Shown: positions 19,801 through 27,719 of the stretch, in pieces
Position numbering within the stretch: the first letter of the stretch is position 1
Layout: each line of letters opens with the position of its first letter
NCBI GenBank assembly: GCA_965222005.1
Contig: OZ244935.1
Location: 3,224,001 to 3,288,000, forward strand
Source of the DNA: CBDCTM01 sp965222005
GTDB lineage: Bacteria; Bacteroidota; Bacteroidia; Chitinophagales; Saprospiraceae
Direction: 5' to 3'
DNA: 64,000 bases
The notes under the pieces: model-generated
Databases searched by the model: none
What the model saw: the letters and a program-made list of their open reading frames with translations, nothing else
Told to the model about the DNA's origin: nothing
Translations under genes and position numbers: made by a program

Positions 19801-20854
19801 CACAAACGGATGCTGAGCTGGTTGCCAATTCGGCCCGGCTACCCCATCCGTAGTTGCCAGCATTGCCTTCCATGACGGCCCGCATTACATTGATTTGCCC
19901 TTGCGTAAAGCTGGTATAACAGCTGCCACTGCTGTAGTCCATATAATTGACGTACATATGCTCATTGCCACAACTTGTTGGCCCCGCAGGAAATCCGCCA
20001 TTACAGCTAAACCAGCCTTGGTCAGCAGTGGGCGCACTGATGTTGGGCGTATCGCCGATGCCATCATCATCAGTGCAAGAATAGCCATCGAAGGTGTGAA
20101 AAAGTCCAAGATAGTGGCCGGTTTCATGTGTGAGGGTTTTGTAGCCCGATTGACCGAAGCCTGGGCCGCCAAACCAGTGATAATCCACCACAGTGCCATC
20201 AATATTCGGATTGCCAACGGTGCCGTTGTAAGGCAGATAAGCATAGCCGGTGACGCCGCCACTGGCTGTAGTGCCGGGAATGGGGAGGACGTAAATATTG
20301 TAGTACTTGGCCGGATTCCAATTGACGGCAGGTTTGATTTCCGATTCGATATTATTATTATTTGAATCAGTACCTGTCACGGCCATCTGCTGGCGGTTGA
20401 TTCCATTGGTAGGGCTGCCGTCGGGATCGATGGAAGCCAGACAAAACTGGATGTCCGGGTTGCCGATGGCTCCGGCCCAGCGAGCGGGCGTATCGCCGTA
20501 ATTTGGGTTGGTAGCTGAAAAATCCTGGTTCAATATCTCAATTTGCGCTTCAATACGAGCTATTGACAAATTGGAGCCCTCACCTTCGTTTTCCCCGGCA
20601 TGGATGATGTGTACCACAACGGGCACATTGATAGTACCGGCTCTGCCCATCTGCTCATTGGACCAATGCGGCAATATCCGCTTTTTATAATCCTCAACTG
20701 CCTTTTGATAGGCCGGATCGCTTGCCTTTAGTCTTTGATGGATAGGGTCGAAGCCGCAATGCGGAGTTGAGTTTTTTTGTGAAAAAGAGGTGTAGTGTAG
20801 AAAGAAAAGGATGAGGGAAAGCAAGCCTTTGATAAGGTTGTTGCTTAAAATCAT
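16802..20854 (-). CDS. secreted M43-family metalloprotease with 8 SprB-like repeats and T9SS sorting domain
   Basis: A 1350-residue paralogue of the 4016-residue protein. It has a signal peptide (to about residue 25), an M43/pappalysin-like domain with HETGHYLGLFH (H243, E244, H247, H253) and YVNYMDYSSGSC, a CARDB-like domain with TDEQPANDTM, one jelly-roll domain (HFDLAYATYSG ... LFLDNINIQS), eight SprB-like modules, and a type A T9SS sorting domain ending KKVVLAR. The first 350 residues align closely with the giant (both share DFSATN, DTPARWA, GNPDIQFCLA and NNNNIES), so the two arose by duplication with different repeat expansion. Modules 2 and 4 are almost identical at DNA level. It is followed after 21 bases by the small membrane protein gene and preceded by the TonB-dependent receptor gene. 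Substrate unknown. Confidence 0.93.
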   Translation of the reverse strand: MILSNNLIKGLLSLILFFLHYTSFSQKNSTPHCGFDPIHQRLKASDPAYQKAVEDYKKRILPHWSNEQMGRAGTINVPVVVHIIHAGENEGEGSNLSIARIEAQIEILNQDFSATNPNYGDTPARWAGAIGNPDIQFCLASIDPDGSPTNGINRQQMAVTGTDSNNNNIESEIKPAVNWNPAKYYNIYVLPIPGTTASGGVTGYAYLPYNGTVGNPNIDGTVVDYHWFGGPGFGQSGYKTLTHETGHYLGLFHTFDGYSCTDDDGIGDTPNISAPTADQGWFSCNGGFPAGPTSCGNEHMYVNYMDYSSGSCYTSFTQGQINVMRAVMEGNAGNYGWGSRAELATSSASVCALLEQDAAVTAVLSPQSSVCDDNSIVPEVTITNFGTARLENVLLRYQLDGGPLQEINVQPGLIAGASANVELPAINPAASPFEFTVFTAQPNGVTDEQPANDTMRVTSNLISPQMIDLEEGFEEGPFDPTTDGIIVFNVNKDAYSWQRTTLASANGSASVMMDNYNAGQEIFGTLDALLTPVYDFSASSNATLHFDLAYATYSGNGNTLHDSLLILVSTDCGAVYDQTIYRNGNNSLATSPPTNSPFTPNPNEWQSISIDLSDFDNLDNVSFAFVNKSGWGNRLFLDNINIQSASGCAISVTSNTTDLLCHSDCTGSASIEASGGNGNFTYQWDSNANNQTTSTASHLCAGDYQLTISDSDGCSLITSVSISQPEPLLIHITPTHESTSGAHDGTAAATVSGGTTDYSYLWSNGQSSAQISNLQPGSYQLTVTDANGCTAQAAVTIEQGEMDCSGLAIELEWTGISCAEGADGSISAFPINGSGNVTYLWSNQQQSQTISNLISGTYGITITDASGCSTADELFLPQPEPLLIHITPTHESTSGAHDGTAAATVSGGTTDYGYLWSNGQSSAQISNLQPGSYQLTVTDANGCTAQAAVTIEQGASSSPCTSLQFGNTLSTHVSCFGGRDGSISTTILGGEEPYSFQWSNGASSASIDGLTAGHYSLTVHDPNECTLSMQLEIEEPSAIELIPHVFHSACGFPGTVSIDVVGGHPPYTYQWSNGSEESLLTDLDAGTYLLTLTDANGCVLTDELIVESVSEPLVASMHGQDVSCAEQADGSIEVEIHSGNPPFIYIWSNGDTTEAVNGLEAGMYHLQIIDSKGCTYVWSTEIHAPQQLEVEVITENPSSPVAADGSASAAVSGGTPPFSYQWSNGASGVVNGGLAAGSYLLIVTDANDCTAEVPFELGGSTAIGTIKTLRSLVLFPNPTSALLSVFAKFDRQENVQIQLLNVLGSELKVYRYQGASLQQVIDLSSQPAGLYWIRIATPEASVSKKVVLAR
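17993..18223 (-). repeat. 231-bp duplicated SprB module, copy 2 (module 4)
   Basis: 231 bases (77 codons) that match 18455-18685 with only two base differences seen by eye (GTTGTAG versus GTTGCAG, and GTAGCC versus GTAGCT). They encode the module from PEPLLIHITPTHESTSGAHD to CTAQAAVTIEQG. A different module lies between the two copies. Confidence 0.9.
18455..18685 (-). repeat. 231-bp duplicated SprB module, copy 1 (module 2)
   Basis: Partner of the copy at 17993-18223 in the same reading frame. The near identity of non-adjacent modules in an otherwise diverged repeat region suggests recent copying or gene conversion. Confidence 0.9.
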
Positions 20855-20989
20855 GGTGTCTAAATGTTCAGAAAGTGTGAGATAATCAACGGGAGGGGAT
20901 CAACAGTACGATAAGTAAAGCTAGGTGCTTTATTCAAAAAGATAAATCAGTTCCGGTTATTTTTGTGACACCGGTTTTTATGAAAATAG

Positions 20990-23521
20990 CTAAAAATCCA
21001 TCTTGAGCCGGAGATTGATTCGCCGCGAAGTGAGAAAGTTTGGGATGGCGTATTGGACGTTGGTAATGGTTTTTATCCAGGTATTGGAGGCGGTGTTGGC
21101 CACTTTCAGCAAGTTGAAGACCTCCAGGCTTAGCCAACTACTCCTGCTGAAGCGCAGCGGATGGTTGCTCCGTTTTTCCCGCCACTGCCGATCCCACAGC
21201 TGTACCGAAAAGCCAATATCTACCCTATGGTAAGCATTGTACCGAAAAGTATTGCGATATTCCCGGTTATTGCCCAGCAAACCAAACGGTAAACCCGTTC
21301 CGACTGACAGGTTGAGGTGCATTTTGAAATTTTCGTTTTTAGGGAGATAATCCTGAAAAAACATGCTCAAAGTCATAAATCGATCGGTTGGGCGAGGCAC
21401 ATCATTGACGACCTTGTCCACTCCCTCCTGCAGATCAAATTTTCTGTGTGTTACCCCTTCCAATCGCTCCCGTGCCCGCAGGAAGGACAGATTGATCCAC
21501 GATTCGGCGCCCGGTACAAATTCACCATTGAGCCGCACATCCAATCCTGTGACATATCCCTTGGCATCATTCAGCCCGCTGTAGCGGATGCGTACATTGT
21601 CCACTTCGTAGGAAACCAAATCCCACAAGTATTTATAATAAGCCTCCATGATGAGCCTGAACTTAGCAGGATTGTTTTTGCCCATATAAAAATCTATCGT
21701 CATGCCTCCCACAATATGAGCCGATTTCTGGGCCTTCACATCCGTATTTACCCGGCCTTCGGGATTGCGCAACTCTCTATAAAATGGGGGCTGAAAATAT
21801 AAGCCCCCAGCCAGCCGGAAGGAGACATCCCGCTCATAGGAAACCGGCTTGTAGAGCATCTGTACGCGCGGCGAAATAGTAAGCTCTTTGTTCAAATCCC
21901 AATAGCTGGCCCGAATGCCGGCCGAAATTTTCATCTCTTTGGTACTATCGGCAATATTGTAGGTATTCTGAATAAAGGCGCTAAGACGGTTGGAACTTAG
22001 ATCGTTTTGGGTTTTTGTAACCGTGCGCAGCAATACCTGCGTAGTGTCGTAAGTGAGCGAATAGCCAGCCGAGTCGAGCCGTTCCCATTCATTGATCTGA
22101 TCGTCAATTCGCTCATGCTGATAGCGCGTACCCCATTGCAGGAAGTGGCTTGCGGTACGATCTCCCTTGTCATCCAACTGCAATTCAATACCACCTTTGA
22201 ATTCGGCATTGGTAACGTTGGAGCGCAGATAATTGCGGACAAATTGCTGCTGGGTACCTGTGCCCAAAACAGCTACCACATCGCCAAAGCCATCGCTGCC
22301 AAGGTCGCTTTCGATCTGGCCGAGCAAATAGTGGCCAATAATGTCGAAACGCTCATTTTCATCGCTTTGGTAGGTGCTGACCAACCATTTTAAAAAATAG
22401 GGATTGTGCTTTCGGTCAGGCAAATAAGTGGCCGAGACGCCTCCCATTGCCGTAGTGAAATCATCGATTTCCTGTCCTTCAAAAACGGTGAATAGCTCCA
22501 AAGCAAAGTCGATCAGGCCCAGCGCCCTGCTGCTCTCTGTAGGTACAAATTGATACTCACTGCGATTGTAGTTGGCCAACAGGCCAATCTGCCAGTCGCG
22601 GTTGAGATCGTAGGTGAGATAGGTTTGAACATCGGTAAAATTGGGGGTGTATTCACCCTTCACATCCAGAGAGCCTAGTAGATAGCGCGTGGTTTTGTAG
22701 CGGGCGCCCAGCAAATAACGAAACTTGCGATAGCCTTCTTTATCGGTTTTCAAGCTGCCCTCCACATGTGCTGAACCGCCCAAAAAGCTGAGCCCTACGG
22801 AGGCGCGAAGGGAGTCGGGGCGTTTGTATTTGATATCCAGCACGGATGACATTTTGTCGCCATATTTAGCTTCAAAGCCGCCGGAGGAAAAGGACAAATT
22901 GCGAATCAAATCGATATGGGGGAAAGTAAGCCCTTCCTGCTGGCCCGAGCGGATGAGCTGCGGGCGATAGATTTCAAAATCATTGACATACACCAGGTTT
23001 TCATCATAATTTCCACCTCGTACATTGTATTGTGAACTCAGCTCGCCGCCGGTTCCGCTATTGGTACCCAGCGCTATATGGGGCAGTACGCTTTCCAAAT
23101 TGCCGGTAGTGGAGGGAATGAGTTTAAGCTCTGTGACATCCTCCTGTATGATACCGGCATCGTTAATCCGGCTGTCGGTCACTTCTACCACCACGTCAGA
23201 GGCCGTGGGCGCCAGTGCGACGTCGATTTTACGCTTGCTATTGGCACTCATTGGCGAAATGCGTGCGCGGGTTTCCTGATAGCCAATCCGACTAAAAACT
23301 AATATCACCCGCTCATAAGTAGGAATCTCAATGCGATAAGTACCGTCGAGGGCCGATTCCACTGCACGATTGGTCTTTTCGATATAGATGGTAGCAAATT
23401 CGATGGGCTCATCCGTCAGGCCGTCGGTGATCTTACCAAATACAGTAGCTTTTTCGGCCGTTTGTGCCAAGCCCGCCAGGTGGCAAAAGACCAATATCAT
23501 AATCATTACAAAATACTTCAT
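20990..23521 (-). CDS. TonB-dependent receptor with carboxypeptidase-like N-terminal domain
   Basis: An 843-residue outer-membrane receptor. It has a signal peptide (MKYFVMIMILVFCHLAGLAQ), then a carboxypeptidase D regulatory-like beta domain (about 27-110, with VFGKITDGLTDEPIEFATIY) typical of Bacteroidota receptors, then a plug domain with the NVRGGNYDENLVYVNDFEIY stretch, then a 22-strand-type barrel finishing SRRINLRLKMDF with the terminal aromatic residue. No SusD-like partner gene is adjacent, so a glycan-uptake (SusCD) role is not supported, and the substrate is unknown. It begins 35 bases after rpe on the same strand and is followed by the M43/SprB gene after 135 bases. Start chosen at the ATG that gives the signal peptide. 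Confidence 0.94.
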   Translation of the reverse strand: MKYFVMIMILVFCHLAGLAQTAEKATVFGKITDGLTDEPIEFATIYIEKTNRAVESALDGTYRIEIPTYERVILVFSRIGYQETRARISPMSANSKRKIDVALAPTASDVVVEVTDSRINDAGIIQEDVTELKLIPSTTGNLESVLPHIALGTNSGTGGELSSQYNVRGGNYDENLVYVNDFEIYRPQLIRSGQQEGLTFPHIDLIRNLSFSSGGFEAKYGDKMSSVLDIKYKRPDSLRASVGLSFLGGSAHVEGSLKTDKEGYRKFRYLLGARYKTTRYLLGSLDVKGEYTPNFTDVQTYLTYDLNRDWQIGLLANYNRSEYQFVPTESSRALGLIDFALELFTVFEGQEIDDFTTAMGGVSATYLPDRKHNPYFLKWLVSTYQSDENERFDIIGHYLLGQIESDLGSDGFGDVVAVLGTGTQQQFVRNYLRSNVTNAEFKGGIELQLDDKGDRTASHFLQWGTRYQHERIDDQINEWERLDSAGYSLTYDTTQVLLRTVTKTQNDLSSNRLSAFIQNTYNIADSTKEMKISAGIRASYWDLNKELTISPRVQMLYKPVSYERDVSFRLAGGLYFQPPFYRELRNPEGRVNTDVKAQKSAHIVGGMTIDFYMGKNNPAKFRLIMEAYYKYLWDLVSYEVDNVRIRYSGLNDAKGYVTGLDVRLNGEFVPGAESWINLSFLRARERLEGVTHRKFDLQEGVDKVVNDVPRPTDRFMTLSMFFQDYLPKNENFKMHLNLSVGTGLPFGLLGNNREYRNTFRYNAYHRVDIGFSVQLWDRQWREKRSNHPLRFSRSSWLSLEVFNLLKVANTASNTWIKTITNVQYAIPNFLTSRRINLRLKMDF

Positions 23522-23556
23522 AGGGAATTGTTGTGTGGATCGGACATAGTTGCCGG

Positions 23557-24228
23557 CTAAACGCTGAAAGTATCTTTTCCGATGCTTTTCATACGGGAGA
23601 TGGCCTCCAAAGGATGCCCGGCCCGGAAAATACTACTGCCTGCTACCAGCACATCGGCGCCAGCCTTGAGGATGGCTTCCGCATTTTGGAGCCCAACACC
23701 TCCATCGACTTCGATATACGCATTGAGATTGCGGACGATGAGCTTTTCCCGCACCTGGCTGATTTTGTGGAGGGTACGATAGATAAACTTTTGTCCGCCA
23801 AAGCCCGGATTAACGGACATCAGGCAGATCAGATCGACCTCTTCCAGTATGTCGTCGAGCAAATCGACGCTGGTATGTGGGTTGAGTGCAAGGCCGGCTT
23901 TGGCTCCACCGGCTTTGATCTGCTGAATGCAGCGATGCAGGTGGTTGCAAGCTTCGTAATGCACGGTGATCACATCCGCTCCGGCTTCGCGGAAAGCATC
24001 CACATAGCGCTCCGGCTCCACAATCATCAGGTGGACATCGAGGGGCTTTTGGCAGTACTCGCGCATTGCTTTGACTACTGGTATGCCGAAGCTGATATTG
24101 GGTACAAAACGGCCGTCCATCACGTCGAGGTGTAGCCAGTCTGCCTGGCTTTCGTTGATCAGGCGGGCTTCATCGGCCAGCTTGCCAAAGTCAGCGGCGA
24201 GTAGGGAAGGGGCGATTAAATGCTTCAT
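23557..24228 (-). CDS. rpe: ribulose-phosphate 3-epimerase
   Basis: A 223-residue TIM-barrel enzyme that interconverts ribulose 5-phosphate and xylulose 5-phosphate in the pentose phosphate pathway. Motifs are IAPSLLAADFGKL at the start, WLHLDVMDGRFVPNISFG (metal-binding His and Asp), PLDVHLMI, SVNPGFGGQKFI, EVDGGVG (catalytic Asp) and ADVLVAGSSIF. A start 27 codons upstream is possible, but the extra residues are not part of the family and MKHLIAPSLL is the usual N-terminus. It is upstream of and close to the TonB-dependent receptor gene; no functional link is evident. Confidence 0.96.
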   Translation of the reverse strand: MKHLIAPSLLAADFGKLADEARLINESQADWLHLDVMDGRFVPNISFGIPVVKAMREYCQKPLDVHLMIVEPERYVDAFREAGADVITVHYEACNHLHRCIQQIKAGGAKAGLALNPHTSVDLLDDILEEVDLICLMSVNPGFGGQKFIYRTLHKISQVREKLIVRNLNAYIEVDGGVGLQNAEAILKAGADVLVAGSSIFRAGHPLEAISRMKSIGKDTFSV

Positions 24229-24352
24229 GGAGTAAAGGTAGGGAATTTTGAGATTTGCTGATTGGTTTGCTGTGGGAGTTGGAGCGCAACGGGATATGGC
24301 TGGCTGCAAAAGGATGGGGATCGGCGAAGAAAAATAATTCTTTATTTCTTCT

Positions 24353-24360
24353 TAAATTTG
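24353..24360 (+). promoter_or_regulatory. probable -7 box (TAAATTTG) of the glycosyltransferase gene
   Basis: TAAATTTG matches the TAnnTTTG consensus and lies 82 bases before the ATG of the GT4 gene. No TTTG box is seen at the expected distance upstream, so support is partial. Confidence 0.4.
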
Positions 24361-24441
24361 TGGACGTTTTCAAACGTACTTGAGCAAAATTACTAAAATA
24401 CTACGGGGCCGGGCTAAGGATTTTGTCCGGCTGCGATTTGG

Positions 24442-25650
24442 ATGAATTATGTAAACACCAAAATACTGCCCGATACGCGCCTGCCTAAAATTGCCATTGT
24501 ATCGGATGAGCGGTATCCAAAACATACTACCAATACCCAGCAGGTAGTCAAAAATGCCAGCGCTTTTGCACAGGCCGGCATACCCGTTGAGCTAATCATT
24601 CCCCGCCCTTTGAAGGGGCTTTTCAATCCCGGCCTGCCGCTCGATAAAGCCATCTATCAATATTACAACATCCCACCCAGCTTGCCGGTACGGGTGCTTA
24701 CTACCTTGCCGGCCAGCAAATTCCGAATTGTCAAATTCACCCATTGTATTGCCAGTGTGATCTATTCCTGGCTCAAGAATTTTGACTTGATATATACCCG
24801 CAACGAAACACTGGCGCTGTACTGCCTGCTCATCAATAAGCCTTTTATTTTTGAAACCTATCGCCGGTTTGGTCATGAGTTTCCGAAGGCGATGAAATGG
24901 TTGGCAAAACGAGCCAAAAGCCGGGCCTTGTTTGGGATGGTGCTGCACAGCGAAATGGCAGCTCAATCGATGGAAAGCGTAGGCATACCGCGCGAAAAGA
25001 TGCTGGTTTTGCACAACGGCTTTGACCTGGCAGATATGGAACCGAGGCTTAGCCGACAGGAAGCCCGCAGGAAATTGGGGCTCGACCCCAATGCAAAGAT
25101 GGCCGTGTATGTAGGCAATATGCAAGAGGGCAAAGGAGTGGAAAGCCTCATCGAAATGGCGTCACAGCTACCCGATCAACAGTTCATGCTGGTAGGCGGA
25201 ACAGCAGATGATTTGCAGCGGCTGAACGCTTTTGCCGATGAGCGGAGGGTACGCAATGTACACTTGCCGGGCTGGCAGCCTATTCAACAGGTAGCCAGCT
25301 ATTTATACACCGCCGACGTCCTGCTCATCCCATGTACCGCAGCCCCTCTGCTGGAGCACGGGCGAACGGTATTGCCATTCAAAGTGTTTCCTTACCTGGC
25401 ATCTGGACGCCCGATACTGGCAGCCAATACACCTGATATTCAGGAGGTACTCAAGCATCGGGTCAATTCTCTGTTGGTGGAGCCGGATAATCTGAAAGCC
25501 AGCACGGCAGCCTTGAAATTGCTGTTTGATGACGATCAGCTCCGTGAGCGGCTGGCCGTGAATGCGCTGGAAAACAGCCGCCAGCTAACCTGGGAGCATC
25601 GGGCCGAACGCTTTAAAGCCTGGCTGAATGAGCAAGTCAAGCGCCGCTAA
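24442..25650 (+). CDS. glycosyltransferase family 4 (GT-B fold)
   Basis: A 402-residue cytoplasmic or membrane-associated glycosyltransferase that would transfer a sugar from a nucleotide-sugar donor to an envelope glycan or lipid acceptor. The N-terminal half has IAIVSDERYPKHTTNTQQVV; the C-terminal half has the donor-binding GT4 features MAVYVGNMQEGKGVESLIEM, then LVGG, HLPGW, ADVLLIP and the E-rich region EHGRTVLPFKVFPYLASGRP with LLVEPDN. No signal peptide. The acceptor cannot be told. It is followed about 60 bases later by a UPF0104-type membrane protein on the same strand, a frequent companion of envelope glycan or lipid genes. Confidence 0.9.
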   Translation: MNYVNTKILPDTRLPKIAIVSDERYPKHTTNTQQVVKNASAFAQAGIPVELIIPRPLKGLFNPGLPLDKAIYQYYNIPPSLPVRVLTTLPASKFRIVKFTHCIASVIYSWLKNFDLIYTRNETLALYCLLINKPFIFETYRRFGHEFPKAMKWLAKRAKSRALFGMVLHSEMAAQSMESVGIPREKMLVLHNGFDLADMEPRLSRQEARRKLGLDPNAKMAVYVGNMQEGKGVESLIEMASQLPDQQFMLVGGTADDLQRLNAFADERRVRNVHLPGWQPIQQVASYLYTADVLLIPCTAAPLLEHGRTVLPFKVFPYLASGRPILAANTPDIQEVLKHRVNSLLVEPDNLKASTAALKLLFDDDQLRERLAVNALENSRQLTWEHRAERFKAWLNEQVKRR

Positions 25651-25710
25651 AGTAGCTTGCGCCAATGGAGAGAATTTCTTTTACAAAGTATTGATTTACA
25701 GGGAGTTAGA

Positions 25711-26682
25711 ATGTCGAAGCGAATTGTTCAGCGAGTTTTTTTTGCCATCGGGCTCATCCTTTTTGCGTATCTCGTAAAACAGCTTGGCGCAGCTGAACTC
25801 TGGCGGAGCATCCAGCTAATAGGCTGGTGGTGGCTTGCCATAATCGTACTGGCCGTGTGCTGGATTGCCAGCCACACCTGGGCCTGGCGGGAAGTGCTGG
25901 CCTTTTTTGGTCACCGTTTGCCGCTTTGGGAGTTGTTTAAACTCAAAATGATTGCCGATGCAATCAATATGGTCGTGCCTTCTGCCAATCTGGGCGGCGA
26001 TACCCTCCGGGCTCATCTGATCCGCGATTGGGTACCCGGTACGGACGGCATACCCAGCGTGTTGATCGACAAAACGCTGGATTACATCTCCAAAATGCTA
26101 TTCAACATTGCGGGTTTTGCAATTGCCCTGTTTTTCATTGACATACCTGCCATGTGGTTTTGGGGCTGCCTGATTTACCTGGTATTCATCTTTATTTTTT
26201 ATGCTTTGCTGGTGCTGGCACAGCTGAAGGGCCTGTCGGGTGGATTGTTGTGGGTTACCCAATTTATTCCCCCCTTGCGCAAGGCTCTGGAAAAGCGGAA
26301 AGCCCAGCTCCAATTGCTCGATACCAATTTGCATGCAGCCTACACAAAGGGCCGAAAACCTATTGTTTTGGCAGCATGCTGGCATATGTTGGGGCGCTTG
26401 CTGGGGCTGGTAGAGATTTGGCTGTTGCTTTGGTTGTTAGGGGCCCCGGTGGGATTTGCAGCTGTGTTTTTTGTGAGTGCGGTGGTAAATGTGGTAAATG
26501 GTGTGTTCTTTATCGTGCCAGGGCAGTGGGGAGTGGCGGAAGGTGCTCAGGTGATGTTGGTTCAATTGCTTGGCTTTCCGGCAGCTATAGGGCTAAGCCT
26601 GGGAGTAATACGTCGGCTGAGGCGTTTGTTATTTGCAGGGGTTGGCCTGATGATGTATTATTTTTATGAGAAAGAAGGCTGA
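25711..26682 (+). CDS. UPF0104 / lysylphosphatidylglycerol synthase-type transmembrane protein
   Basis: A 323-residue integral membrane protein of the family that includes the flippase part of lysyl-phosphatidylglycerol synthase and many uncharacterised bacterial proteins. About seven or eight hydrophobic segments are visible, with the typical WRSIQLIGWWWLAIIVLAV early segment, the P-rich loop NMVVPSANLGGDTLRAHLIR and a late INGVFFIVPGQWGVAEGAQ-like stretch (VVNGVFFIVPGQWGVAEGA). The ATG at 25711 has a purine-rich GGGAG before it; the longer frame would need a TTG start. Probably cotranscribed with the upstream GT4 gene. Lipid or polyprenyl-lipid translocation is a plausible but unproven role. 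It ends tail to tail with the exonuclease gene, 7 bases apart. Confidence 0.87.
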   Translation: MSKRIVQRVFFAIGLILFAYLVKQLGAAELWRSIQLIGWWWLAIIVLAVCWIASHTWAWREVLAFFGHRLPLWELFKLKMIADAINMVVPSANLGGDTLRAHLIRDWVPGTDGIPSVLIDKTLDYISKMLFNIAGFAIALFFIDIPAMWFWGCLIYLVFIFIFYALLVLAQLKGLSGGLLWVTQFIPPLRKALEKRKAQLQLLDTNLHAAYTKGRKPIVLAACWHMLGRLLGLVEIWLLLWLLGAPVGFAAVFFVSAVVNVVNGVFFIVPGQWGVAEGAQVMLVQLLGFPAAIGLSLGVIRRLRRLLFAGVGLMMYYFYEKEG

Positions 26683-26689
26683 TTTGGCT

Positions 26690-27439
26690 TTACACAGAGA
26701 TTACCTGATCCTCATTGAGGAGGGGTTGACGCATGTAGCGAAGAAGGAGTTGAACCACTGCGAGTACATCCTTTTCGCAGTACTTGGCAATCCGGCTGAG
26801 GTCTTTTTCTTCCCAAAATACTTTGCCGACCTGGCTGCCGTCGATATCGTCTTTGGGAGTGGGAAAGCCGAGTACTGCTGCCAGTAGATTGAGAGAAGTA
26901 TAGCTTTTGTAATCTCCAAATTTCCACAATTCCATAGTGTCAAGCAGGTGTTTGAGCTCCCAGGGTTTTTTGCCGCTGATGTCAAGCATACGGGGCAAGG
27001 GGAGCTGGTTGATTACCATCCGGCGGCAGATGTAAGGGATGTCAAACTCACGAATATTGTGGCCGCACAGGAAGTGTTTGGAGGGGGTATTGTAATACTG
27101 GCTGATGAGCTGTGAAAAGTCCTGCAAAAGAGCCGATTCATCCTCATTAGCAAAGGATTTCAGCCGTAGTTTGAGAGCCTTACTCTCTTTTTCGCGGGCA
27201 ATGAAACCCACCGAAATGCACACTATTTTGCCAAATTCAGCATAGATGGCTGCTCGCTCCGGGTAGAGCGTTTCGGCTTCCTGCTGGGTAACGCCTTCCT
27301 CATATTTGCGCAGCAATTGCTTGCTTTTCAGCTGCCACAGCGATTTGAAGTTGTCATCGAGTTGGGTGAATGCAGCCTGCTGAGAGACGGTTTCAATATC
27401 GAGAAAGAGGACGTTGGCAATATCCAGATGTTCAAGCAT
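26690..27439 (-). CDS. PolB-like predicted 3'-5' exonuclease
   Basis: A 249-residue DEDD-superfamily nuclease of the kind annotated as predicted PolB-like exonuclease (RNase H fold). Motifs visible are ANVLFLDIETV (Exo I, D and E), CGHNIREFDIPYI (Exo II, with N and D) and IAKYCEKDVLAVVQLL (Exo III, YCxxD), so the active site appears complete. It lacks a polymerase domain. The ATG giving MLEHLDIANVLFLDIET is preferred; 19 extra codons upstream are not family-like. It is alone on its strand here. The probable role is in DNA or RNA processing; the substrate is not known. Confidence 0.88.
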   Translation of the reverse strand: MLEHLDIANVLFLDIETVSQQAAFTQLDDNFKSLWQLKSKQLLRKYEEGVTQQEAETLYPERAAIYAEFGKIVCISVGFIAREKESKALKLRLKSFANEDESALLQDFSQLISQYYNTPSKHFLCGHNIREFDIPYICRRMVINQLPLPRMLDISGKKPWELKHLLDTMELWKFGDYKSYTSLNLLAAVLGFPTPKDDIDGSQVGKVFWEEKDLSRIAKYCEKDVLAVVQLLLRYMRQPLLNEDQVISV

Positions 27440-27719
27440 TGGGTATTCGAATAGTTTGTATAATAATAGTACGGGTTTGTATAAATTGGTCGGCAAAAAT
27501 GTATAAGAAGCCTGCCGACTGGGCGTTAATAGCTGTACCTTTGTAATAGTTTGAGAAACAAGGTACTAAAAACATTCAAAATATTTCCTCCTCTGCCCCG
27601 TCCGGCCTGCAATCCTCAAAAATTGCTGCCTGATGCCAACTTTTTAAGCCAAAAGCGTATAAGTCAGATACTACCCGCGATTTCCATTTTTGAATTTTAA
27701 CCATCAAAATTATTCTATT

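Noticed and set aside
20990..23521. SusC of a polysaccharide utilisation locus
   Set aside because: No SusD-like lipoprotein gene adjoins it and the neighbours are rpe and an M43 protease; called only as a TonB-dependent receptor.
23533..24135. 200-residue plus-strand frame
   Set aside because: It lies opposite rpe, whose sequence carries all epimerase motifs; the plus frame shows no family features.
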